Of a DNA stretch of 23,284 nucleotides, positions 1 through 7,681 are shown in pieces. The DNA comes from a virus. A model generated the notes under the pieces. The model was not told the origin of the DNA, made no database searches, and saw only the letters and a list, made by a program, of their open reading frames with translations. Each line of letters opens with the position of its first letter. The first letter of the stretch is position 1. Position numbers and translations under genes: made by a program. Where the stretch lies: the IMG/VR virus record IMGVR_UViG_3300022821_000118, positions 1 to 23,284 of that record. One strand, 5' to 3'.

Positions 1-2
1 AT

Positions 3-782
3 GCTAAATTCGATACTACTCGTTTTTTTGGTAAACGAGATGATGGGCGTTATTTAGGTGGTTTAATTGATGAAGTAACTATTTTTGATACTGTTTTAAC
101 AAGTGACGAAATAACTTTTTTATATAACGAAGGAACACCAACAAGCGACCAACAATACCCTTTTGGAGTAAATATAGATGTTCCCAGTATAACTCAAAAC
201 ACTTATAATCATAGTACAGCAATTAATAGTACTCAGGAGATTGTTTGGAGAACAAATACATCTACTCCTTCTTGGACTTATGATGCAACTCCTACTGTTC
301 GTTTTGATACTAACGTGAGTGCTAACTGTAGGTTGTCAACTACTGATATTAATTACTCAAGCATGAACAGTAGCATGAATTGTAGTACTACAGGAACCAA
401 GTCTCACGTCTGTAGTTTATGGAGTGCTTTAGCTAAAGATAGTTATTTGAATAACTTGTACGCTTCTTGCGTTAACATAAACAATGCAACTAAAGAAACA
501 GTACTAAGTACTTCAGGAGCTTTGAATATTTCTCTTGGTAGCTTTTCATTAACAGGAACAACAAAGAACGCTACAGGAACAATAGTTCCAAACGCTTCAG
601 TAATTATTATGTACCAAGATAACAACACAGTATTTACTAACACAACTAGTGATGGTAGCGGAATATGGAACTATGATTTTACTACTGCAGATACTAGCAT
701 CAATTATTTAATCTACGGCTTTGATCCTCTCAACAGTTCTCGAGCTGCAGGCATAAAACATTTTGTTAAGGTGAACACGTAA
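3..782 (+). CDS. C-terminal part of LamG-like surface or virion protein (5' truncated)
   Basis: The reading frame is open from the window edge (first full codon at base 3) to TAA at 780-782, so the start lies to the left; about 259 codons are visible. The first 40 residues match the end of a LamG/concanavalin-like jelly-roll domain: the pattern GGLIDEVTIFDTVLTSDEI followed by LYNEG is the usual last strand and tail. The last 80 residues (about 180-259) look like an Ig-like or carboxypeptidase-regulatory-like beta domain, with TGTIVPNASV and TSDGSGIWNY. N-X-S/T sequons are frequent. The stop overlaps the next start (TAATG). The position just before the connector genes suggests a capsid decoration or host-recognition protein. 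That role is inferred; the domain type is fairly secure. Confidence 0.75.
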   Translation, partial: AKFDTTRFFGKRDDGRYLGGLIDEVTIFDTVLTSDEITFLYNEGTPTSDQQYPFGVNIDVPSITQNTYNHSTAINSTQEIVWRTNTSTPSWTYDATPTVRFDTNVSANCRLSTTDINYSSMNSSMNCSTTGTKSHVCSLWSALAKDSYLNNLYASCVNINNATKETVLSTSGALNISLGSFSLTGTTKNATGTIVPNASVIIMYQDNNTVFTNTTSDGSGIWNYDFTTADTSINYLIYGFDPLNSSRAAGIKHFVKVNT

Positions 783-1159
783 TGAGTATTTTATTTAACA
801 AATTATTCGTTATTGCACTAATACTTTTTACACTATTAACTATCTTTCAAGTAACTGCTTACACTGCGCCAAGCAACACAGCAGTTGATTTATTACTAAC
901 TGATACTTACACAGCACCAAGTAATACAGTTATTCCTCTAGTACTTGACGATACAGCAAGCTCAACAACTACTTGCGAGATAACTACAGACACAACAATA
1001 ACCTCAGACCTTGATTGTTCAGGAGAAACATTCAGCGTAACAAACGCAGCAACAGCAACTGTCTCTGCAGGAATAACAGTACAAGCATTAAAAACAAATG
1101 TTAACAACGGAAAAATTAATTTGAAAGCAGGAGCAAAGCTTCAACAAGGAGTATCTTAG
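782..1159 (+). CDS. Small secreted or membrane-anchored protein with duplicated YTAPSNT motif
   Basis: A 125-residue protein. Residues 1-26 form a typical signal peptide or membrane anchor: a short basic N-terminus, then a hydrophobic core such as FVIALILFTLL, ending VTA just before the mature part. Two tandem units of about 16 residues follow, each beginning YTAPSNT and ending in a hydrophobic strand plus D/T (around residues 27-42 and 43-58). Similar short 'AP..V.L.L' units occur in many phage structural proteins. The remainder is Thr/Ala-rich and probably beta-structured. The ATG overlaps the previous stop, and the next gene starts one base after the TAG. A signal peptide within a head/tail gene block is unusual. 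Function unknown. Confidence 0.75.
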   Translation: MSILFNKLFVIALILFTLLTIFQVTAYTAPSNTAVDLLLTDTYTAPSNTVIPLVLDDTASSTTTCEITTDTTITSDLDCSGETFSVTNAATATVSAGITVQALKTNVNNGKINLKAGAKLQQGVS

Positions 1160-1160
1160 A

Positions 1161-2531
1161 ATGGTTACACTACCAAAATATGAATCAATAACAGGAGCTA
1201 GCTTAACAGGCAGTGACGGTGATGCAAATAGACAATATAGTTTAGTTAATGCTAATGCTCAAGTAGCTGGCTTTGATGTTAGAGTAGCTAATGCAGCTTG
1301 GCAATACACTATTGATTATACTCTCTCAGGTAGCGTTCTAACCTTCGTTTCTAGAGTGTGGGATAATCAGACCATTACATTAAATTACTTCATCTCAAGC
1401 ACTTATTCTACGTCTAGTGCGAATACAGAGTATGCTACGACTGAAGAACTAAGTGAGTACATGCACATGATTGGAGAACTACCAAATCCTTCCATTGTAG
1501 GTGATGATAGAAGTATAGAAACAGTAGGTGTGGGTGATGATTCAGCTACAAGATTCTTTGTGGACCACGCATTCATTATCTCATCAACATACACTTTTTA
1601 CTATGGAGCAACAGAAGCAGTAGCTTTAGGACAGGCATTAACTGAAACAACACATTACACTATTGATAAAGACTTAGGAATATTAACTTTAACAACTACA
1701 GGTGTATCTCTTATAGGTACAGATAATATTTATGTTGCTTACTCTTATAACAATTTAGGTTTCAAAGATAGTTTCTTACAGGACACCCTTAATCGTAGTG
1801 CTGATTGGTTTGATGATGAAACTAACAACCACTTCGCTTTAGGAGATGAAGCAACCCCTAATTACAATCAAGTATCTGACGAGAAGCATCTCGGGCAAGG
1901 GCGGTTCAATCGTGATTATTATACTTACGATTTCCCCCTCCCGAATGTCTCCACCACTCTTAATGGAGCTTTAACTATTGGTGATACAACTATTACTGTT
2001 GTTTCTACTAATGGTTTCCCCGATTCAGGTTACGTATTAATTGATAATGAGAAGGTAACTTATGGTTCTAAAGCTTCAACAACAGTGTTTAATGTTACAG
2101 CGATTACTGCAGCTCACTTAGATGGTGCAGCAGTAGGTTCAACCATTGTAGAATTATCTACAACTATGAGTGGTACAGCCCCAACATGGAACGTACTTCA
2201 AGAAGATGTAGATTTTGATTTAGATATTAATACTGGTAAAGTTCACATTTATAGAGATGATATTATTTTAAGCGTTGTTAATCAACAGAGTGCTCCTTTC
2301 ATGGTTCCTAATCGTGTAAGGTTCAATTACTTGTTCGGTAACGGTACCGTTCCTTCTAATGTTAAGAGGGCTACTCTTATGATTGCTGCTATGGATTTAA
2401 TGCATTTAGCGGTTCGTAAGGCTCATGTAGCTGGTAGGAATGACTTTCAACCTGACTTAATTGATGTTGATAAGGATTGGTTAGCTAGAATTATTGGCGA
2501 GTACAAATTAATGAGAACTACAAACACTTAA
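1161..2531 (+). CDS. Head-tail connector (adaptor)-like protein with beta-domain insertions
   Basis: A 456-residue protein. The C-terminal 60 residues (PSNVKRATLMIAAMDLMHL, then RNDFQPDLIDVDKDWLARI) form the helical pattern of head-tail connector/adaptor proteins (HK97 gp6 or SPP1 gp15 type). In that family the motif is preceded by a short beta region and packs under the portal. The middle (about residues 275-325) holds the phage motif GDTTITVVSTNGFPDSGYVL with IDNEKVTYG, a small beta module common in virion proteins. The N-terminal half is mostly beta and not recognised. The protein is much longer than a bare adaptor (about 100 residues), so it may carry decoration domains. It is followed by neck genes, which fits the adaptor role; the role is inferred. 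Confidence 0.65.
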   Translation: MVTLPKYESITGASLTGSDGDANRQYSLVNANAQVAGFDVRVANAAWQYTIDYTLSGSVLTFVSRVWDNQTITLNYFISSTYSTSSANTEYATTEELSEYMHMIGELPNPSIVGDDRSIETVGVGDDSATRFFVDHAFIISSTYTFYYGATEAVALGQALTETTHYTIDKDLGILTLTTTGVSLIGTDNIYVAYSYNNLGFKDSFLQDTLNRSADWFDDETNNHFALGDEATPNYNQVSDEKHLGQGRFNRDYYTYDFPLPNVSTTLNGALTIGDTTITVVSTNGFPDSGYVLIDNEKVTYGSKASTTVFNVTAITAAHLDGAAVGSTIVELSTTMSGTAPTWNVLQEDVDFDLDINTGKVHIYRDDIILSVVNQQSAPFMVPNRVRFNYLFGNGTVPSNVKRATLMIAAMDLMHLAVRKAHVAGRNDFQPDLIDVDKDWLARIIGEYKLMRTTNT

Positions 2532-2550
2532 ATAGTAGTGTCTCTAAGAA

Positions 2551-2562
2551 TTAATATAAACT
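2551..2562 (+). promoter_or_regulatory. Possible TATA box in the gap before the neck genes
   Basis: The 67-base gap 2532-2598 contains TTAATATAAACT about 45 bases before the ATG at 2599. In an archaeal promoter this would place transcription start near 2582. A ribosome-binding site GAGGT lies 5 bases before the ATG. Assigned by motif only, in AT-rich DNA. Confidence 0.3.
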
Positions 2563-2598
2563 TTATCTTTGCGGAGGTATTGTTAGACTGAGGTCGAA

Positions 2599-3114
2599 AT
2601 GACAACTATAATTACTAAAACTACTTTAGAGAGTGCAGCTTATGATAACGTCATTTCTTTCTTAGACAATAGAGCAATAATTACTGATCCAAGAGATGTT
2701 TCTGGCACTCTCAAAAGAAAGTTTATTTATGACTCTGATCCTTTAGCTAAAGCAATTAACTTTGAAGAGTTCCCTTATATCATTGCTGAGTTCCCTACTT
2801 TAGAATATTCTTCTGTTTCTGCTGATGGTAAGACTAAGGAGATTGTTTGGACTATGAACATTACTGTGAGAACATTACGTACTGGTGCTGGTCAAGGAAC
2901 TGATGGTACTGGTAAGAAGGATATGTTTACTATTTGTGATAAATTACAATTCTTGTTTAACTCTTTAACTTACAGGCAACAGTTTGCTGATTTAAGAATG
3001 TTCTTCACTAACCTTACTAAGCAGGGTGTTTCTGCTCCTGTGATTAATGAGGAGTACATTTATGAATCTAGTTATTCTTTAACCGTTACTGAGCGTATTA
3101 AGGTGAGTGATTAA
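2599..3114 (+). CDS. Tail terminator / head-closure-like protein
   Basis: A 171-residue protein preceded by GAGGT 5 bases before the ATG. It has an N-terminal helix, then strands with the pattern FPYIIAEFPTLEYSSVS and KEIVWTMNITVRTLR, a helix KKDMFTICDKLQFLFNS, and a last strand YESSYSLTVTERIKV. This layout (strand, amphipathic helix, strand ending in an aromatic and charged pattern) resembles tail-terminator proteins (lambda gpU / HK97 gp10-neighbour types). It lies between the connector gene and a HK97-gp10-like gene, where head-closure and tail-completion proteins are normally found. The stop overlaps the next start as TAATG. I cannot distinguish head closure from tail terminator by eye. 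Confidence 0.55.
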   Translation: MTTIITKTTLESAAYDNVISFLDNRAIITDPRDVSGTLKRKFIYDSDPLAKAINFEEFPYIIAEFPTLEYSSVSADGKTKEIVWTMNITVRTLRTGAGQGTDGTGKKDMFTICDKLQFLFNSLTYRQQFADLRMFFTNLTKQGVSAPVINEEYIYESSYSLTVTERIKVSD

Positions 3115-3632
3115 TGGTTACAGGCGTTGTTCTGAAAGTAAATGGTATTAAAGAACTACACAGGTTCTTACGTAAAGTACAGACTAAACTCCCTGTCGAA
3201 GTAGACAAAGGTATGTTCAAATATGCTCAAGGAGTTGCTGTTGCTTTGAGAGATGCAGCTTTACAAGATTCTTTAAGACCTTCACCTTCTGCAGCTAGAG
3301 TTACCGCTGCTCAGCGTATTAAAGCCAAAAAACTTAGTAAGTTCCGTAGCGTTGTTACAATGCCTCAATCATTAATATATCTTGATGGGATGATGCCTCA
3401 CTACGTATCTTTGAAGCGTGGTCGTAACATTACTCGTTGGGCTAGAACTAACTATAATGGACACAGAATACACGGTAAAAGTTTTGTAAGAAGAGGTCCT
3501 AGAGGAGGAATCACTGGTGGTTACTTATTCGTTACTCCTCACAAATTCATTAATCACACTTTGCAAACTGAACGAAATAAATTATCTAACGAAATGAGGA
3601 GAAGCTTGAAAAGAGCAGTCTCTGGAGCTTAA
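3114..3632 (+). CDS. HK97 gp10-like neck / tail-completion protein
   Basis: A 172-residue basic protein with AAGGTGA 6 bases before the ATG. It opens with VNGIKELHRFLRKVQTKLP, the beta strand plus helix typical of the HK97 gp10-like neck family ('...G...L...L..L...'). It continues with the helix AQGVAVALRDAA, in which this family usually has 'A..i...A..laP', and ends with a long C-terminal helix (INHTLQTERNKLSNEMRRS) after VTPHKF. The central part is rich in Arg and Gly. In known phages these proteins form the neck ring joining the head to the tail. The gene order (connector, tail terminator-like, this, tail tube) supports the call. Confidence 0.65.
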   Translation: MVTGVVLKVNGIKELHRFLRKVQTKLPVEVDKGMFKYAQGVAVALRDAALQDSLRPSPSAARVTAAQRIKAKKLSKFRSVVTMPQSLIYLDGMMPHYVSLKRGRNITRWARTNYNGHRIHGKSFVRRGPRGGITGGYLFVTPHKFINHTLQTERNKLSNEMRRSLKRAVSGA

Positions 3633-3637
3633 TAAAA

Positions 3638-3805
3638 ATGACTTATAAATACAAAAATTTAACTCATGTAAAACTTCATGGTATGGAACCATACGGTACA
3701 GGAGAGTTCGATCATCCCATTCTAGGTGGTGGTATTGAATTAGTAAAAGAAAAGATGAATACTAAAAAAAGGCAAGCCAAAGTGCTTGACACGGAGATGA
3801 TATAA
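3638..3805 (+). CDS. Small conserved-position protein, 55 residues, unknown
   Basis: A 55-codon frame from ATG (GGAG 11 bases upstream) to TAA, filling the gap between the neck gene and the tail tube gene exactly (6 bases before, 1 base after). The sequence starts MTYKYKNLTHVKLHGMEPYG, has a GGG turn near residue 30, and ends in a charged stretch KEKMNTKKRQAKVLDTEMI. Many tailed phages have a 40-70 residue protein of unknown role near this position. No recognised domain. The tight fit to its neighbours is the main support. Confidence 0.6.
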   Translation: MTYKYKNLTHVKLHGMEPYGTGEFDHPILGGGIELVKEKMNTKKRQAKVLDTEMI

Positions 3806-3806
3806 T

Positions 3807-4436
3807 ATGACGGCAGCAAGTACCACGGATATTGATAGTTGGAAAGAATTTTGTTTAATAGGAATTATTCCACAAGCGTACCCTACAGGAGCAGGAGGGG
3901 GTAGCGAAATCGCATTTGCAGGTTTCACAGAAGACATTACAGCACTAGATTTTGGTGACAGAGATATTGAAGGAGTTCCTTTAGTTAACGGTGGGAGAGT
4001 TATTAAATGCAATCCTATGGATGACGAGAGTATTACTTTGAAAGTTTACCAAGTAGATGCTTTACTGGACACTTCAGATGTAGCTAATGGTGTGGCTCAA
4101 TTAATGCACCCCCAAACTACTGAAGATGCAACTCAACCAGTTTTAGTTGATAATACTGTTAATCGTAGAAAGTTTGGAATAATCATTCTTTGGGCTGAGA
4201 CACTTCCAGCTACAGCAGGAGCAATACCAGCAGAAAGTAAAAAAGCTTATCGTATCCAAATAGTTAATGCTTATATGACTTCATATAAACCTAATTATGA
4301 TGATAAGATGTTAAGTGCAGAAGTTACTTTTAAGTGGGCTCCTTTCCAAAAGGATGCTTCATCTAATAAGCGAGAAGAAAGTACTGATGGTAGTGTACAG
4401 TTACCAGCAGGAATTACTAGTTCAACAACCTTTTAA
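3807..4436 (+). CDS. Probable major tail tube protein
   Basis: A 209-residue protein with GGAGATG a few bases before its start. It is mainly beta, with an N-terminal region naming a 'scheme' of strands (EIAFAGFTEDITALDFGDRD), a strand pair ESITLKVYQVDAL, and a C-terminal strand KMLSAEVTFKWAPF, where tube proteins have their last tube-forming strand. It is followed at once by T-run termination and then the two chaperone-like genes and the tape measure. That is the classical order tube, chaperones, tape measure. The identification rests on gene order, length and beta pattern, not on a signature motif. Expected to polymerise into the inner tail tube of a non-contractile tail, since no sheath gene is seen next to it. 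Confidence 0.6.
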   Translation: MTAASTTDIDSWKEFCLIGIIPQAYPTGAGGGSEIAFAGFTEDITALDFGDRDIEGVPLVNGGRVIKCNPMDDESITLKVYQVDALLDTSDVANGVAQLMHPQTTEDATQPVLVDNTVNRRKFGIIILWAETLPATAGAIPAESKKAYRIQIVNAYMTSYKPNYDDKMLSAEVTFKWAPFQKDASSNKREESTDGSVQLPAGITSSTTF

Positions 4437-4444
4437 TTAAGGTA

Positions 4445-4460
4445 TTTTTTATTTTTTTTT
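4445..4460 (+). terminator. T-run terminator after tail tube gene
   Basis: Two T runs (six and nine T) separated by one A lie 9-24 bases after the tail tube stop codon. Archaeal transcription ends at such T-rich tracts without a needed hairpin. It would limit read-through from an abundant transcript into the chaperone genes. The next gene has its own GGAGATGA binding site. Confidence 0.5.
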
Positions 4461-4477
4461 ATTGAGGAGATGAATAG

Positions 4478-4789
4478 ATGATTAATGATGAAGTTAAACA
4501 AATAAGGGAAAGAATAGTTACTGGATTTTCCATTAACAGAATACCCTCAAAAGAAAAAGATTGGTTTATTCAGTTCGCTAAAGAAGAGTTCTGTGATGAC
4601 AGAGGATTCGCTTTAAAGCACTTAATAGATTTTTACAATGGATTGATACCCTCTGGTATTGAACACGTTGAAGGTACAGTATTAGCTCTTGAAGAAAGGG
4701 TTAAAGTATTGGAAGAAGCAAACGCTAAACCAATAGAAAAGAAAGTTCGGAAATCTTTAGATGGAAGAACAAGAATAGGAGAAAAATAA
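4478..4789 (+). CDS. Small coiled-coil protein in tail module, unknown
   Basis: A 103-residue charged protein with GAGGAGATGA before the ATG. Residues 70-85 (VLALEERVKVLEEANAK) are a clear coiled-coil heptad stretch, followed by a basic tail ending RTRIGEK. The N-terminal half is helical (DWFIQFAKEEFCDDRGFALKH). It sits between the tail tube gene and the chaperone-like genes and is separated from the next ATG by one base. No known family is recognised; a role in tail assembly is guessed from position. Confidence 0.6.
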   Translation: MINDEVKQIRERIVTGFSINRIPSKEKDWFIQFAKEEFCDDRGFALKHLIDFYNGLIPSGIEHVEGTVLALEERVKVLEEANAKPIEKKVRKSLDGRTRIGEK

Positions 4790-4790
4790 A

Positions 4791-5201
4791 ATGGTAGAAA
4801 TATTAATGAATGGGGTAGAAGTAAATCTTAAGAACCCTGGAACAAAAGGATTAAAAGATTTTTTAATAATACAACAAGCAATATCAACAATTCCTCCTTT
4901 AAACTTTAAAGGAAAATCTGAAGAAGAAAAACAAGAATTAATTAACAAAGCAGGTATGGAATTTTTAGGACATATGAACTCGAACCAATTAGATTCATTA
5001 ACTAACCTAGTAAACTTATCTTTAAAAAACACATTCGAAATAGTTACTCCAGAAATAGATCAATGGGCTATGACTAACAGCATGGACATTATGAGTGAAG
5101 TACTAGCTATGTGTTCACCAAAACAAAAAACTGATGATGAAAACAGAAAAGAAAAGTTAATAGAGAAATTAAACCATGACTCTTCAAAGTCCTCTGTCTA
5201 G
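4791..5201 (+). CDS. Tail assembly chaperone-like protein (gpG position)
   Basis: A 136-residue acidic, helical protein. It begins with a short beta hairpin (MVEILMNGVEVNLKNP), then helices (KGLKDFLIIQQAI, EEEKQELINKAG, LDSLTNLVNLSLKNTF), matching the usual make-up of tail assembly chaperones encoded just before the tape measure. Its last 26 bases overlap the next gene in the +1 frame, the layout in which lambda makes gpG and gpGT by frameshifting. Chaperones of this type coat the tape measure during tail assembly. The call is by position and composition. Confidence 0.55.
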   Translation: MVEILMNGVEVNLKNPGTKGLKDFLIIQQAISTIPPLNFKGKSEEEKQELINKAGMEFLGHMNSNQLDSLTNLVNLSLKNTFEIVTPEIDQWAMTNSMDIMSEVLAMCSPKQKTDDENRKEKLIEKLNHDSSKSSV

Positions 5202-5406
5202 TCAAGCGAAAGCTAAACCTTTAAACATAAAAGACTATGATATGATCAAACATTATTTCATAGAAACTTATGGTTACAAGATGTGGACTGAAGTACCGTT
5301 AGATGAACTATTCGAAATGTTACCTTTTTTATTCAAAGAGGTTGCTAAGAAAGAGAATCTGAGAATATGTAGCTTAAAGTTTTACGGAGTGAAAAATCCC
5401 AAATGA
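5176..5406 (+). CDS. Second tail assembly chaperone-like ORF (gpT position)
   Basis: A 76-residue protein overlapping the end of the previous gene by 26 bases (+1 relative frame) and overlapping the tape measure start by 4 bases (ATGA). The sequence includes KDYDMIKHYFIETYGYKMW and DELFEMLPFLFKEVAKKE. The ATG at 5176 has only a weak binding site (AGAG), and the frame is closed by TAA at 5170, so either internal initiation or a frameshift within 5173-5201 must express it. In lambda-like phages the equivalent ORF is made only as a fusion. Which applies here cannot be settled from sequence. Confidence 0.55.
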   Translation: MTLQSPLSSQAKAKPLNIKDYDMIKHYFIETYGYKMWTEVPLDELFEMLPFLFKEVAKKENLRICSLKFYGVKNPK

Positions 5407-6890
5407 CATTAGAAAAATTAGTTATCGAATTAGAAGCGACAGGTTTTGAACGATTACAAGGACAACTTTTGCGTTTACAGACATCTATGAGAACCTTGTT
5501 TAGTACTCAGAAGAAAGGGATAGGTTTATTTTCTAAACAAATAGAGGGTATAGGGCGTACTAAGAAAATGTTTGCTAGCATGAGCAAAACAAACACTAAC
5601 GCTGCACAAAGCACTCAAGCAGTACAAAATAGTTTACAAGATTTATTCTCAGGAGTAACTCCTCAAACAGCAACTTTCGGTAGCGTTATGCGTATGTCAA
5701 ACGAAGAGTTTGGTAGTTTCAATAAGAACGGTAGGAAATTTCAAACTACTGGTGGGAGAATGGCTAATAAATTACGTATGGCAACGGCAGGTCTTAAAGG
5801 CTTCCGTATGGAAATGTTGGGTGTAATGTTCTTCGGTATGGCTATGGCTAGAATGTTTAGCAGTATGTTGAGACCAGCTACTGAGGCTACAGGAATGTTC
5901 GAGATTTGGGGTACAGTATTAGAGGTAGTTTTTTTACCTGTCATGCTTGCTCTATTACCTTTATTCTTAAGTATCTCAGAAGCTTTAATAGAAATGGGTC
6001 CAGGAGCACAAATGGCTGTAGGAATATTTGCTATTTTAGGAATGATTGTTGGTAAAGTATTATTTTTAGTAGGAACTCTGGCTCTAGGTATTGGTTCATT
6101 AATGCAAGCAGGAGCTTTCGGTGCAATGAGTGGGTTTTTCCAAACAATATTAACTTTTTTAGGAGGATTAGGTGCTGCTGCAGCTATAGTCTTCGCAGTA
6201 GTTACAGCAATAATTATTGGTGCAGTACTTGCTTGGCAAACTAACTTCGGTAACTTCAGGGATTGGGTTGGTGTCCTTTGGCAAAGTATTAAAGATATAT
6301 TTGTTGGTTACTTCAAAATATTTGGTGGGATAATCAAAGTATTCACTGCTTTATTCAAGGGAGATATGGAGGGTGTTAAAGAAGGATTCAAACAAATATG
6401 GGAAGGTATTAAACAGTTTGTTGTAGGCGTTTTTAAGTTCGTAGTTTCTTTATTAGTAACTTTAGGTTTAGCAATATTAAAATTTATTACTTGGATCCTT
6501 AACGGTCTTTGGAATATGATTACAACAATAGTACAACTAGGAGTTGAATTAGGAACTAAACTAGCTAATGCTATGTGGGATGCTATGCCGTCATGGTTAC
6601 AGAAACTAATTAATGGAGTTATGAATATTACGGGGAAAATTGTTGGTTCAGTATTTGGTACTGGTGATGGTGCTAAGAAAGAGAATGATTTCATTATGAG
6701 ACCAGGGCAACAATCAGTAAGTATGAATCCTAACGATACAATAGTTGGTTTCAAAGGAGATTCTCCTTTTGGTGGTGGAGCTACAGTTAATCAAACATTA
6801 AACATTACAGTTAGTGATCCTGAAGAAATGTTAAGACTTATTCGTGGAGAGAACGATTCTTTAGTTAGAAAATTACAGAGGAATACATAA
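5403..6890 (+). CDS. Tail tape measure protein
   Basis: A 495-residue protein, the longest in the tail assembly block and directly after the chaperone-like genes. Residues 1-130 are helical and Gln/Thr-rich. Five hydrophobic segments follow (about 137-157, 170-196, 204-234, 255-279 and 338-368), as is usual in tape measures, which insert in the host membrane on ejection. The C-terminus has VNQTLNITVSDPEEM followed by a helix, a common tape-measure ending. At about 1.5 angstrom per residue, known for this family, the length predicts a short tail of roughly 70-75 nm. No lytic domain is seen. It overlaps both neighbours (ATGA before; TAATGG after). Confidence 0.85.
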   Translation: MTLEKLVIELEATGFERLQGQLLRLQTSMRTLFSTQKKGIGLFSKQIEGIGRTKKMFASMSKTNTNAAQSTQAVQNSLQDLFSGVTPQTATFGSVMRMSNEEFGSFNKNGRKFQTTGGRMANKLRMATAGLKGFRMEMLGVMFFGMAMARMFSSMLRPATEATGMFEIWGTVLEVVFLPVMLALLPLFLSISEALIEMGPGAQMAVGIFAILGMIVGKVLFLVGTLALGIGSLMQAGAFGAMSGFFQTILTFLGGLGAAAAIVFAVVTAIIIGAVLAWQTNFGNFRDWVGVLWQSIKDIFVGYFKIFGGIIKVFTALFKGDMEGVKEGFKQIWEGIKQFVVGVFKFVVSLLVTLGLAILKFITWILNGLWNMITTIVQLGVELGTKLANAMWDAMPSWLQKLINGVMNITGKIVGSVFGTGDGAKKENDFIMRPGQQSVSMNPNDTIVGFKGDSPFGGGATVNQTLNITVSDPEEMLRLIRGENDSLVRKLQRNT

Positions 6891-7321
6891 TGGTAAGAGA
6901 TAATATAAAATTTGTTGGAGGAGGAGTAACGGTTTACGTTGCAACTACAGGTGTTAAGTTTAACTTCACTAACTCGGTTAAAGTAATAAATATTCCTTCA
7001 ACAGAAGAGACTCCTAACGCTTCTCAGTTACTTAATCTTAATAAGGTTGAGAAGAGATTCACAGTTAATGGTTCTTTGTCTAATGGTAAATTGGATGTTT
7101 CTGAAACTCACACTACAGCTATTGATAAACGAACAGCGTTAATAACTATGTTTGGTTTAGGTAATGTTGTTGTTATGACTTGGGAAAGCACAGCTTATGA
7201 TGTTGCTGTTGATAAGTATGAGATTGATTATAAGTCTATGGATGATCACGATGACGTATCTGATGGAACTATGGTTTATACAACAACTATCTCTTGCGTT
7301 ACTGGGGAGGATTTAATATGA
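6890..7321 (+). CDS. Tail-tip or distal tail-associated protein
   Basis: A 143-residue, mostly beta protein immediately after the tape measure, with GAGG 7 bases before its ATG. Features include an early GGGVTVYVATTGVKF strand pair, RFTVNGSLSNGKLDV, and VAVDKYEIDYKSMDDHDD near the C-terminus. The position after the tape measure is where distal tail proteins lie, but the length is short for a classical Dit. The pattern also resembles a tube-like or hub-adaptor protein. The last codons carry the GGAGG binding site for the next gene, and stop and start overlap (ATGA). Confidence 0.5.
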   Translation: MVRDNIKFVGGGVTVYVATTGVKFNFTNSVKVINIPSTEETPNASQLLNLNKVEKRFTVNGSLSNGKLDVSETHTTAIDKRTALITMFGLGNVVVMTWESTAYDVAVDKYEIDYKSMDDHDDVSDGTMVYTTTISCVTGEDLI

Positions 7322-7680
7322 CTAACACAACTACTTTTTTGAATACTATAAAATCAAACACTCAGGCTTTTGTTTTAACTAAGAGTACTTACATTGCTGC
7401 AGGTACAGGAACTACAACTCCTACCGCTGCAGATACAGCTTTGGAGACTGAGACCGTGCGTAAGGCTAGACAAGAGAGTACTACAGGAACTAGTGACGTT
7501 ATAGTAAGTCTATTCCTAGGAACTGCAGATGCAAACGGAGATGTACTTACTGAAGTAGGGGCTTTAGATGCGGCTAGTGTTGGTAACTTAATGAATCACG
7601 GTTTAATAACTGCTATTACTAAAGCTGCAGATACTGATGTTTGGATTGATATAGAAGAACAGATTGATGTGACTCAATAA
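7318..7680 (+). CDS. Baseplate/tail-fibre-associated beta protein
   Basis: The start at 7318 is chosen because GGGGAGG lies 6 bases upstream and it forms an ATGA overlap with the previous stop; an upstream TTG at 7294 is less likely. The 120-residue product has the pattern YIAAGTGTTTPTAADTALET, then ETVRKARQES, VIVSLFLGTADANGD with VLTEVGALD, and a last strand DVWIDIEEQIDV. This order (GTGT.aPtasDtaL, edge strand, G.anG..itEiGl, final strand) is that of a widespread phage tail family found next to baseplate and fibre genes. The exact structural role is not known to me. Confidence 0.6.
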   Translation: MTNTTTFLNTIKSNTQAFVLTKSTYIAAGTGTTTPTAADTALETETVRKARQESTTGTSDVIVSLFLGTADANGDVLTEVGALDAASVGNLMNHGLITAITKAADTDVWIDIEEQIDVTQ

Positions 7681-7681
7681 A

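Noticed and set aside
3784-3806. TTGACA and TATAAT close together, resembling a bacterial promoter
   Set aside because: The spacing is 10 bases instead of about 17, and it lies inside a small gene.
6308-6754. A 148-codon antisense ORF inside the tape measure gene
   Set aside because: Composition is a mirror of the tape measure codons and there is no binding site.
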